A program made the translations under genes and the position numbers. The notes beneath the pieces were generated by a model that was given only the letters and a program-made list of their open reading frames with translations, was not told the origin of the DNA and did not search any database. A stretch of 6,119 bases of DNA, from assembly GCA_009700155.1 (NCBI GenBank), contig WLMP01000055.1, positions 1 through 6,119 on the forward strand. The letters run 5' to 3'. Each line of letters begins with the position of its first letter. Within the stretch, counting starts at the first letter, position 1. Shown here piece by piece: positions 1 through 5,053 of this stretch. Source of the DNA: Actinomycetota bacterium. Its GTDB lineage: Bacteria > Actinomycetota > Actinomycetes > Nanopelagicales > Nanopelagicaceae.

Positions 1-630
1 ACCCCAATTACCGCAAGTGAATTATCTAAATCCTATGGCTCACTTGAAATCTTTACAGATGTGGAGTTAGCAATTGATAAGGGATCTCGTGTAGTAATCC
101 TTGGCTTAAATGGTGCTGGTAAAACAACTTTACTTAGAATTCTAGCCGGTGACTTGGAGCCAGATACTGGTCATGTAGAGGCTGGTCACGGTTTAAAAAT
201 AGGTTACTACGCTCAAGAGCATGAGACCTTAGATTATGAACGAACAGTTTTAGAGAATATGTTGAGTGCAACTAAAGATATAAGAGAGCCTGAAGCTAGA
301 AATGTTCTAGGTTCATTTCTATTCACCGGCGATGATGTTCATAAGCAGGTTAAAGTACTAAGTGGTGGTGAAAGAACTAGATTAGCTCTAGCCCTACTGG
401 TAGTTAGTGCGGCAAATGTATTGCTATTAGATGAGCCAACAAATAACTTAGATCCAGCTTCTAGAGAAGAAATCCTTGGCGCTTTAACTGAGTATCAAGG
501 CGCAGTAATTTTAGTTTCTCATGATGCGGGCGCTGTTGAGGCATTAAAACCTGAACGAGTTCTACTTTTGCCAGATGGTGATGAGGATTTATGGAAAGAT
601 GATTACTTTGATCTAGTAACTATTGATTAA
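1..630 (+). CDS. ABC-F family ATPase, C-terminal nucleotide-binding domain (5' partial)
   Basis: The reading frame is open from base 1, so only the last 209 residues of a longer protein are present. ABC-F proteins are soluble twin-ATPase proteins, mostly acting on the ribosome (translation factors or antibiotic-resistance factors), not transporters. This piece is one complete ATP-binding domain: Walker A GLNGAGKT (residues 35-42 of the fragment), Q-loop YYAQE (Q72), signature LSGGE (120-124), Walker B VLLLDE (140-145, catalytic Glu145) and H-loop SHD (His174). No membrane segment is visible. The short tail after the H-loop shows that this is the second domain; the first domain and the linker lie left of the window. 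The GTG at base 61 (Val21) is internal and is not the start. The GLNGAGKT and TNNLDPAS wording resembles an actinobacterial group related to M. tuberculosis Rv1473, but the subfamily cannot be fixed from half a protein. The TAA stop overlaps the convergent parE stop. Confidence 0.93.
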   Translation, partial: TPITASELSKSYGSLEIFTDVELAIDKGSRVVILGLNGAGKTTLLRILAGDLEPDTGHVEAGHGLKIGYYAQEHETLDYERTVLENMLSATKDIREPEARNVLGSFLFTGDDVHKQVKVLSGGERTRLALALLVVSAANVLLLDEPTNNLDPASREEILGALTEYQGAVILVSHDAGAVEALKPERVLLLPDGDEDLWKDDYFDLVTID

Positions 631-654
631 GCGTCAATTCGCTCTCTATCAATA
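621..654. terminator. Two-tier inverted repeat spanning convergent stop codons
   Basis: TATTGAT (621-627) is matched by ATCAATA (648-654). Inside it, AGCG (630-633) pairs with CGCT (640-643) around a six-base TCAATT loop. The structure covers the overlapping stops of the ABC-F gene and parE. Neither direction is followed by a clear U-run, so it is not a textbook intrinsic terminator. Because there is no other space between the genes, it is the best candidate for ending, or protecting the 3' ends of, both transcripts. Most of it lies inside the parE coding end, so chance is a fair alternative. Confidence 0.4.
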
Positions 655-2750
655 TCAGCATTAGAAATAAAATCTTTTCTTGGAGCAACCTCATTACCCA
701 TTAACAACTCAAACATAGCCTCTGCCTTTGTTACATCCTTCATGGTGATTCTGCGCAGGGTGCGATGCTCTGGATCCATAGTGGTCTCACGCAATTGATC
801 CGCATCCATCTCGCCTAATCCTTTATAGCGCTGGATCGGCTCTTTCCATCTTTTGCCATCTTTTTTAAGTTGGCCAATTACTTTTTTCATCTCATCATCT
901 GAGTAGGTATAGAAAATCTCTCCCCTTTTGCCACCGATTACATCAATTCGATGAAGTGGTGGAATAGCAGCAAATACTCGTCCGGCCTCAACTAGAGGTC
1001 GCATATAAGAGTTAAACAATGTTAGAAGTAGGCATCGAATATGAGCACCATCAACATCAGCATCTGACATAAGGATTACACGGCCATACCTAGCATCATT
1101 AATATCAAATGATTTACCGCTGCCAGCACCAATCACCTGAATAATGGATGCGCACTCATTATTTTCTAGCATCTGCGAAAGCGATGCTTTTTGGACATTT
1201 AAAATCTTTCCTCTAATTGGCAATATCGCCTGAAACTCTGAGTTCCTAGCCGCCTTTGTAGTACCAAGAGCAGAATCTCCCTCAACAATAAATAACTCTG
1301 TTCTAGTTGGATCATCAGATCTGCAATCAGATAATTTAGTTGGCAATGATGAGCTTTCCAGTGCGTTTTTACGACGCTGTAAATCTTTATGGGCTCTAGC
1401 TGAAATTCTTGTTCTAGAAGCATTGGCAATCTTCTCTAATATTAAACGCCCAGTGGCCTTATCTACTCTCTTAGTGGTATTAAAAAATGCTTTCATCTCA
1501 TCGGCAACAACTTGGCCAACAATTTTTGCAGCCGCTGCGGTTCCTAATACCTCTTTAGTTTGACCTTCAAATTGTGGCTCAGACATTCGAACAGTTACAA
1601 CTGCAGTTAATCCTTCTTGCACATCATCTTTTATAACATCTGCCTCATTATTTTTTAAAGTTTTAGTTGCTCGTAATACATCATTTACTACTTTGGTCAA
1701 AGCCTTTTCAAAACCTGCAACATGTGTTCCACCCTTAGGAGTTGAAATGATATTTACAAAGGAGGCAACAGTTGCTTCATAACCATTTCCCCATTGCATC
1801 GCAATATCAACACCCATCTCACGTTCAACCTCAGTTGGAGTCATATGACCCTTTTCATCTAAGACCGGAACATTTTCAGTATAGGCACCGCTACCTGAAA
1901 TTCGAAGTACTTCACCAACTGGATCATCTGGTCTTAAGAATGTGCAAAACTCAGAGATACCGCCCTTGTGAGTAAAAGTTTCCGTAGTTTTAGCTTTAGT
2001 ACGACTGTCATTTACTATCAGTGTTAATCCTGGAACTAAATATGAGGTTTGTCTTGCCCTGGCATAGATATCTTCAATTGATAACTCAGCCTCTTTTAAA
2101 AATATCTGTTTATCAAACCACCACTTAATTCTGGTGCCAGTTACCTTGGCTGAAACCTTGCCAATAACTCTAAGTCCAGATTTTTCAGTAAAGCTTGCAT
2201 TTGGTCCATCGCCTTCAAAAATGCCAGCATGTCCACGTTTAAATGACATCCAATAAATTTTGCTATCTCGATCAACCTCAACATCTAATCTAGAAGCGAG
2301 CGCATTTACCACCGATGCACCAACACCATGTAATCCACCAGAGGCAGCGTAGGAGCCACCACCAAATTTTCCACCTGCATGTAATTTAGTCATCACAACT
2401 TCAACACCAGTTAGCCCAGTCTTTGGCTCTTTATCTACTGGAATACCACGACCATCATCATGTACTTCAACTGAACCATCAGCTTCTAAATTAATTTCAA
2501 TTTTCTTACAATGCCCAGCTAGCGCTTCATCAACTGCGTTATCAATTATTTCCCACAAACAATGCATTAAGCCACGAGAATCAGTGGTGCCGATATACAT
2601 ACCAGGACGTTTACGAACCGCCTCTAAACCTTCTAGAACAGATAAATCTTTTGCGGTGTAGCTGCTTATGATTGCTGCAGAGGTACCATCATCTGCTTTA
2701 GAGCTCTTAGTTGCCACGGTTGGTAAGGTTATCGAGGCTTGTACCACCAA
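627..2750 (-). CDS. parE: DNA topoisomerase IV subunit B (ParE, type IIA topoisomerase ATPase subunit)
   Basis: This is the ATPase/TOPRIM subunit of a type IIA topoisomerase, which works with a ParC/GyrA-type subunit (not in the window) to pass DNA duplexes and decatenate chromosomes. The 707 residues run in the usual order. The GHKL ATPase has WEIIDNAVDEA (catalytic Glu67), DDGRGIP (98-104) and the ATP-lid GLHGVGASVVNAL (139-151). The transducer carries the QTK loop (397-399). The TOPRIM domain has EGDSALG (Glu490) and DADVDGAHI (Asp563, Asp565, Asp567). The C-terminal RYKGLGEMD is at 641-649. EGDSALGT in place of the EGDSAGG of most GyrB proteins, and the DUF7455 and rpoD neighbours, favour ParE over GyrB. 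There is no ATG before codon 51. TTG at 2748-2750 gives the longest form, GTG at 2745-2747 is equally possible, and neither has a good ribosome site. The first 30 residues are a poorly conserved-looking tail, so the exact start is uncertain by several codons. An in-frame stop at 2781-2783 limits any extension. Confidence 0.93.
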   Translation of the reverse strand: MVVQASITLPTVATKSSKADDGTSAAIISSYTAKDLSVLEGLEAVRKRPGMYIGTTDSRGLMHCLWEIIDNAVDEALAGHCKKIEINLEADGSVEVHDDGRGIPVDKEPKTGLTGVEVVMTKLHAGGKFGGGSYAASGGLHGVGASVVNALASRLDVEVDRDSKIYWMSFKRGHAGIFEGDGPNASFTEKSGLRVIGKVSAKVTGTRIKWWFDKQIFLKEAELSIEDIYARARQTSYLVPGLTLIVNDSRTKAKTTETFTHKGGISEFCTFLRPDDPVGEVLRISGSGAYTENVPVLDEKGHMTPTEVEREMGVDIAMQWGNGYEATVASFVNIISTPKGGTHVAGFEKALTKVVNDVLRATKTLKNNEADVIKDDVQEGLTAVVTVRMSEPQFEGQTKEVLGTAAAAKIVGQVVADEMKAFFNTTKRVDKATGRLILEKIANASRTRISARAHKDLQRRKNALESSSLPTKLSDCRSDDPTRTELFIVEGDSALGTTKAARNSEFQAILPIRGKILNVQKASLSQMLENNECASIIQVIGAGSGKSFDINDARYGRVILMSDADVDGAHIRCLLLTLFNSYMRPLVEAGRVFAAIPPLHRIDVIGGKRGEIFYTYSDDEMKKVIGQLKKDGKRWKEPIQRYKGLGEMDADQLRETTMDPEHRTLRRITMKDVTKAEAMFELLMGNEVAPRKDFISNADIDRERIDA

Positions 2751-2802
2751 CAGATGATCCGCGCCGAGATTGACCCGTATTTATGCCCAATTGATACAAA
2801 AA

Positions 2803-2826
2803 TGAGATATTGACAACAAATTCTCA
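2803..2826. repeat. Imperfect 24-bp palindrome in the parE/DUF7455 divergent spacer
   Basis: TGAGA (2803-2807) and TTG (2810-2812) are mirrored by CAA (2817-2819) and TCTCA (2822-2826) around a central ACAA, so 8 of 10 arm positions pair. It overlaps the TTGACA hexamer on the + strand and TTGTCA on the - strand, and lies about 50-75 bp from the parE start. A dimeric regulator binding here could affect both genes. It matches no operator I can name, and imperfect palindromes in AT-rich spacers also arise by chance. Confidence 0.35.
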
Positions 2827-2891
2827 GTATTTGAGCAAAAAATTTACTTAATTGAAACCAAATTCCAAGCCGGGAATAAAGTATTCATGGT

Positions 2892-2919
2892 TTGATGTTC
2901 CCCTAGCAGTAAATATAAG
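2892..2919 (+). promoter_or_regulatory. Candidate promoter for the DUF7455 gene
   Basis: TTGATG (2892-2897, four of six matches to TTGACA) is followed after 16 bp by TATAAG (2914-2919, five of six matches to TATAAT). The predicted first base is near 2926, leaving only about 9 nt before the ATG and cutting through the ribosome site at 2921-2927. Either the transcript is nearly leaderless, which actinobacteria tolerate, or the working promoter is an upstream pair (TTGAAA 2852-2857 with AATAAA or TAAAGT) and this match is fortuitous. Confidence 0.35.
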
Positions 2920-2920
2920 A

Positions 2921-2927
2921 GAGGTGG
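2921..2927 (+). promoter_or_regulatory. Ribosome binding site of the DUF7455 gene
   Basis: GAGGTGG lies 7 nt before the ATG at 2935 and is the strongest Shine-Dalgarno match seen near any + strand start here. It favours that ATG over the next in-frame ATG at 2953. Confidence 0.7.
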
Positions 2928-2934
2928 CAAGGCG

Positions 2935-3150
2935 ATGAGCAATCAGATAACGATGGAGCAAACTCCATTGAATTCATTAGATCGTTGTGATCGTTGCGGT
3001 GCCCAAGCCTATGTCCGGGCGATCTTAGTTTCAGGTGGCGAACTATTATTTTGTGCCCACCATGCAAAAACTTATGCTGAAGGTCTAAAGCCAGTTGTAG
3101 CTGCCATCCAAGATGAAAGTGGCAAGCTAGCAAATCAAGCTGCTAATTAA
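2935..3150 (+). CDS. DUF7455 small Cys/His protein, probable zinc binder
   Basis: This 71-residue soluble protein has no signal peptide or membrane segment. Its core has CDRCG (residues 17-21) and FCAHH (38-42), a CxxC plus CxxH pair that looks like a one-zinc knuckle. The sequence from DRCDRCGAQAYVRA through GELLFCAHH to AIQDES closely resembles the short actinobacterial proteins grouped as DUF7455. The function is unknown to me. The start at ATG 2935 is backed by a good ribosome site. Its place between parE and the rpoD gene matches an arrangement I recall in Streptomyces next to hrdB, which hints at a conserved link to transcription or DNA topology, but nothing in the sequence shows which. 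It runs divergently from parE and converges on the CDGSH gene, with which it shares TTAA at the stops. Confidence 0.88.
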   Translation: MSNQITMEQTPLNSLDRCDRCGAQAYVRAILVSGGELLFCAHHAKTYAEGLKPVVAAIQDESGKLANQAAN

Positions 3151-3169
3151 TCTGTAGTAAATCCAGCTT
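3137..3169. terminator. Inverted repeat spanning the DUF7455/CDGSH convergent stops
   Basis: AAGCTG (3137-3142) is complementary to CAGCTT (3164-3169) across a 21-nt loop that holds the shared TTAA (3147-3150). There is no U-run on either side. The loop is long and the core AGCT is self-complementary, so evidence for a real terminator is weak, but the placement mirrors the ABC-F/parE junction and there is no other non-coding space for a terminator. Confidence 0.28.
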
Positions 3170-3338
3170 CGCGGTGGCTGCCATCGCAAAATGGCTTCTC
3201 TTTTGATGCCCCGCATCGACATAGTGAAAAATCTGTTTTGCTTTCAGTCACATTGCCATCAGCATCTACAAAATCAACGGTGCCAGTTACTCGAATTGAA
3301 CCGTTTTTCTTAAACTGCATCTTTATTTTATCGCTCAT
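3147..3338 (-). CDS. CDGSH iron-sulfur domain protein
   Basis: This 63-residue protein consists of a single CDGSH domain near its C-terminus. CRC (Cys40, Cys42), Ser45 and PFCDGSH (49-55) supply the family's three-Cys, one-His [2Fe-2S] ligands: Cys40, Cys42, Cys51 and His55. No transmembrane anchor is present, unlike mitochondrial mitoNEET, so it should be cytosolic. Bacterial members are thought to take part in redox sensing, electron transfer or cluster handling; the exact role here is unknown. The N-terminal half (residues 6-37) reads as short beta strands with a DADG turn. The ATG at 3336-3338 has a clear AGGAG ribosome site (3345-3349) 6 nt upstream. It begins 25 bp after rpoD ends, with no hairpin between, so it is probably expressed from the rpoD transcript. 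Its stop overlaps the convergent DUF7455 stop by TTAA. Confidence 0.92.
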   Translation of the reverse strand: MSDKIKMQFKKNGSIRVTGTVDFVDADGNVTESKTDFSLCRCGASKEKPFCDGSHREAGFTTD

Positions 3339-3363
3339 ATTTTTCTCCTATTAACTTATGTTA

Positions 3364-4944
3364 TTAATCTAGATAATCGCGAAGTACTTGGGAACGAGAT
3401 GGGTGGCGCAATTTAGACATAGTCTTAGATTCAATTTGGCGAATACGCTCACGAGTAACCCCGTAAACCTTGCCAATTTCATCTAAGGTTTTTGGCTGGC
3501 CATCGGTTAAGCCAAATCGCATTGCCACAACCCCAGCCTCACGCTCTGACAAAGTATCTAATACTGAGTGCAACTGCTCTTGTAATAATGTAAAGGAAAC
3601 TGCATCAGCTGGCACGATCGCTTCCGAGTCTTCAATTAAATCACCAAACTCACTATCGCCCTCTTCACCAAGTGGGGTGTGAAGTGAGATTGGCTCCCGG
3701 CCATACTTTTGCACCTCAACCACTTTTTCTGGGGTCATATCTAATTCTTTTGCTAACTCCTCCGGTGTAGGTTCGCGGCCAAGATCTTGCAACATCTGTC
3801 GCTGCACACGGGCTAACTTATTAATAACCTCAACCATGTGTACTGGAATACGAATAGTTCTAGCTTGATCTGCCATCGCTCTAGTAATTGCCTGTCTAAT
3901 CCACCAGGTGGCATAGGTTGAGAACTTATAACCCTTTGTGTAATCAAACTTTTCAACTGCGCGGATTAATCCCAAGTTACCTTCTTGAATTAGATCTAAG
4001 AACAACATACCGCGTCCGGTATAACGCTTAGCTAGCGAAACAACCAATCGAAGGTTTGCCTCTAGTAGATGGTTCTTATCTCTGCGGCCATTTAAAACAA
4101 TTTGTTGATACTCACGCTTTAACTTCTTATCTAGCTTCTTATCATTTGCTAGCCGCTCTTCAGCAAATAGACCAGCCTCAACAGATTGAGCTAGCGATAC
4201 CTCAAGTTCAGCATTTAATAGCGGTACTCGACCAATTAATTTTAGGTAATCCTTTACTGGATCTGCAGTTGCACCAGCAGTTAAAACTGTCTGGACCGGT
4301 GCATCATCTTCCTCTGAATCTTTAAGTACAAATGAGTTCGCCTCATTTTGTGACTCTTCAGCAACATTTACAACTCTAATCTCAGAAGCACCCTCTTCAG
4401 CTGGGGTCTCTTCCTTGTCATCAATTAAACTCTCTAAATCCTCTAACTCAACCTCTTCTAACTCAACCTCTTCGCCATCAATTTTTACCTTAGCAACCTT
4501 TTCACCCTTTACTGGTGCAGTAGCAGTTGGCTTAGGTGCAGGTGGTGCAACTAGCTCTAACTCAGTTTTCTTAAGCATTCGGTATGGTGAGCCCAACCCA
4601 GCTTTTCTTAACTTCTCAATCTGCTTGGGCAGGATAGTTTCTAACTCACGTGCAATTAAAACTAGATCTTGATCAGCTTTTTTCACAATACGGTGAATAT
4701 TTGTAACACCACGAGCTTCAAGTTCAGTTAACACTGTTTTTTGCTGGATTGCTAACTCTTTAACCTTAAGAATTTGTGCTACATCTTTGGCATCTAAAAC
4801 TGCCTTTAATGGAATTTTCTCAACTTTTTTAACTGGCTTAACTTTTTTGGCAGCAATTTTTTTCGTTGAACTCTTTTTTATTGCAGGCTTGCTCTTAGCT
4901 TTACTAGCCTTTGCACCTTTTTTGGGCGCACGAGTTACAGCCAC
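3364..4944 (-). CDS. rpoD: Principal RNA polymerase sigma factor (RpoD/SigA/HrdB type)
   Basis: This is the housekeeping sigma-70 subunit that directs RNA polymerase to -35/-10 promoters. The protein has 526 residues, near the 510-530 usual for actinobacterial principal sigmas. Region 1.2 (about 228-262) includes [17 protein letters not shown]. Region 2 (about 297-367) has the core-binding [20 protein letters not shown] and the -10 reading [13 protein letters not shown] (344-356). Region 3 spans about 377-450 and ends with the SLHTPLGEE...DLIED linker. Region 4 (about 455-526) carries the -35 reading helix-turn-helix [18 protein letters not shown] (495-512). The N-terminus is unusual: 17 lysines in the first 48 residues, then a mixed helical stretch (48-130), then a strongly acidic stretch (157-216); I cannot recognise a classical region 1.1. 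The start is GTG at 4942-4944, with AAAGGA 6 nt upstream and an in-frame stop at 4948-4950. It ends with tandem TAA TAA. It has its own promoter upstream, and the CDGSH gene follows. Confidence 0.96.
   Translation of the reverse strand: MAVTRAPKKGAKASKAKSKPAIKKSSTKKIAAKKVKPVKKVEKIPLKAVLDAKDVAQILKVKELAIQQKTVLTELEARGVTNIHRIVKKADQDLVLIARELETILPKQIEKLRKAGLGSPYRMLKKTELELVAPPAPKPTATAPVKGEKVAKVKIDGEEVELEEVELEDLESLIDDKEETPAEEGASEIRVVNVAEESQNEANSFVLKDSEEDDAPVQTVLTAGATADPVKDYLKLIGRVPLLNAELEVSLAQSVEAGLFAEERLANDKKLDKKLKREYQQIVLNGRRDKNHLLEANLRLVVSLAKRYTGRGMLFLDLIQEGNLGLIRAVEKFDYTKGYKFSTYATWWIRQAITRAMADQARTIRIPVHMVEVINKLARVQRQMLQDLGREPTPEELAKELDMTPEKVVEVQKYGREPISLHTPLGEEGDSEFGDLIEDSEAIVPADAVSFTLLQEQLHSVLDTLSEREAGVVAMRFGLTDGQPKTLDEIGKVYGVTRERIRQIESKTMSKLRHPSRSQVLRDYLD
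4442..4473. repeat. 15-bp tandem repeat inside rpoD
   Basis: A 15-bp unit (CTAACTCAACCTCTT and its shifts) runs for 32 bases, about 2.1 exact copies. On the coding strand it encodes the acidic repeat [10 protein letters not shown] in the N-terminal linker of the sigma factor. The unit is a multiple of three, so gain or loss of copies would change linker length without breaking the frame. Confidence 0.8.
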
Positions 4945-4950
4945 AATTCA

Positions 4951-4956
4951 TCCTTT
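4951..4956 (-). promoter_or_regulatory. Ribosome binding site that fixes the GTG start of rpoD
   Basis: AAAGGA on the minus strand ends 6 nt before GTG 4944-4942. A closer ATG (4951-4949) overlaps the end of this site and is out of frame, and the rpoD frame has a stop just upstream (4950-4948), so GTG is the first possible start in the frame. Confidence 0.7.
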
Positions 4957-4962
4957 GTTTTT

Positions 4963-5004
4963 GAAGTCTTACTTTTGCGATTTAACTTTAAACCGCCTGA
5001 CTTC
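4963..5004 (-). ncRNA. Two-tier stem-loop in the rpoD 5' leader
   Basis: On the minus strand GAAGTC (5004-4999) pairs with GACTTC (4968-4963). Within it, GCGGTTTAA (4996-4988) pairs with TTAAATCGC (4985-4977), counting one G-U pair, around a tiny AG loop. The inner stem is 9 bp (8 if the loop opens to 4 nt). The structure starts about 2 nt after the predicted transcription start and ends 6 nt before the ribosome site. It could protect the 5' end of the mRNA or control translation. No U-run follows, so it is not an attenuator of the usual kind. It matches no known RNA family that I recognise. Confidence 0.45.
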
Positions 5005-5012
5005 CTGGCTAT

Positions 5013-5018
5013 ATTATA
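5013..5018 (-). promoter_or_regulatory. -10 element of the rpoD promoter
   Basis: A perfect TATAAT lies on the minus strand (5018-5013), in the 109-bp gap between metX and rpoD. The predicted start is an A at about 5006, giving a 62-nt leader. The hexamer 17 bp upstream (5041-5036, TGCATT) is a poor -35, so the promoter may depend on its -10 or on a protein bound upstream. There is no hairpin after the metX stop, so readthrough from metX is also possible. Confidence 0.65.
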
Positions 5019-5020
5019 AA

Positions 5021-5029
5021 TTGTCCACA
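5021..5029 (+). promoter_or_regulatory. Perfect actinobacterial DnaA box in the rpoD promoter spacer
   Basis: TTGTCCACA is the preferred DnaA-binding 9-mer described for Streptomyces and mycobacterial origins. Here it ends 2 bp from the TATAAT of the rpoD promoter, at about -15 to -23, where a bound protein would block or alter polymerase binding. It is a single copy; there is no cluster of boxes or AT-rich unwinding region, so this is not an origin. A given 9-mer is expected only about 0.05 times in this window on both strands. Confidence 0.45.
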
Positions 5030-5053
5030 GGGGTAAATGCACATCCATATTGG

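Larger units (their letters stand above)
2751..2934. promoter_or_regulatory. Divergent promoter region between parE and the DUF7455 gene
   Basis: These 184 bp are the largest non-coding stretch in the window and must hold the start signals for both divergent genes. On the + strand a consensus TTGACA (2810-2815) is visible but no -10 lies at a normal distance from it. A second + strand pair is TTGAAA (2852-2857) with AATAAA (2875-2880, spacing 17) or TAAAGT (2877-2882, spacing 19). A third pair, TTGATG/TATAAG, is listed separately. On the - strand, toward parE, there is TTGTCA (2816-2811) and a weak CATAAA (2785-2780), but they are not properly spaced. Short inverted repeats GAATA/TATTC (2874-2886) and ATTCC/GGAAT (2862-2877) overlap each other. 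No open frame of note lies here. Confidence 0.6.

Noticed and set aside
627..2750. Annotation of the topoisomerase gene as gyrB
   Set aside because: The EGDSALGT TOPRIM form and the DUF7455/rpoD neighbourhood fit actinobacterial ParE better; a gyrB would usually lie near dnaA/recF with gyrA following.
2862..2886. Short inverted repeats ATTCC/GGAAT and GAATA/TATTC as operators
   Set aside because: They have five-base arms, they overlap each other, and such matches are expected by chance in AT-rich sequence; they are kept only as a note in the spacer entry.
2903..3133. 76-codon minus-strand open frame opposite the DUF7455 gene
   Set aside because: It lies antisense to a gene with a clear ribosome site and conserved Cys/His motifs, and its translation resembles nothing recognisable.
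4056..4672. Two + strand open frames (4056-4325 and 4415-4672) inside rpoD
   Set aside because: Both are antisense to conserved or repeat-bearing parts of rpoD; the Ser-rich translation of the second comes from the acidic Glu/Asp codons on the other strand.
4904..4951. 15-codon cysteine-rich mini-frame starting at ATG 4951 on the minus strand, overlapping the rpoD start
   Set aside because: It shares the rpoD ribosome site region but its ATG overlaps that site, leaving no spacing. The translation carries no motif, and the overlap is explained by rpoD using GTG.
5021..5029. Possible replication origin because of a DnaA box
   Set aside because: There is only one perfect box, no cluster, and no dnaA, dnaN or gyrase-origin gene set nearby; it fits better as a regulatory site.
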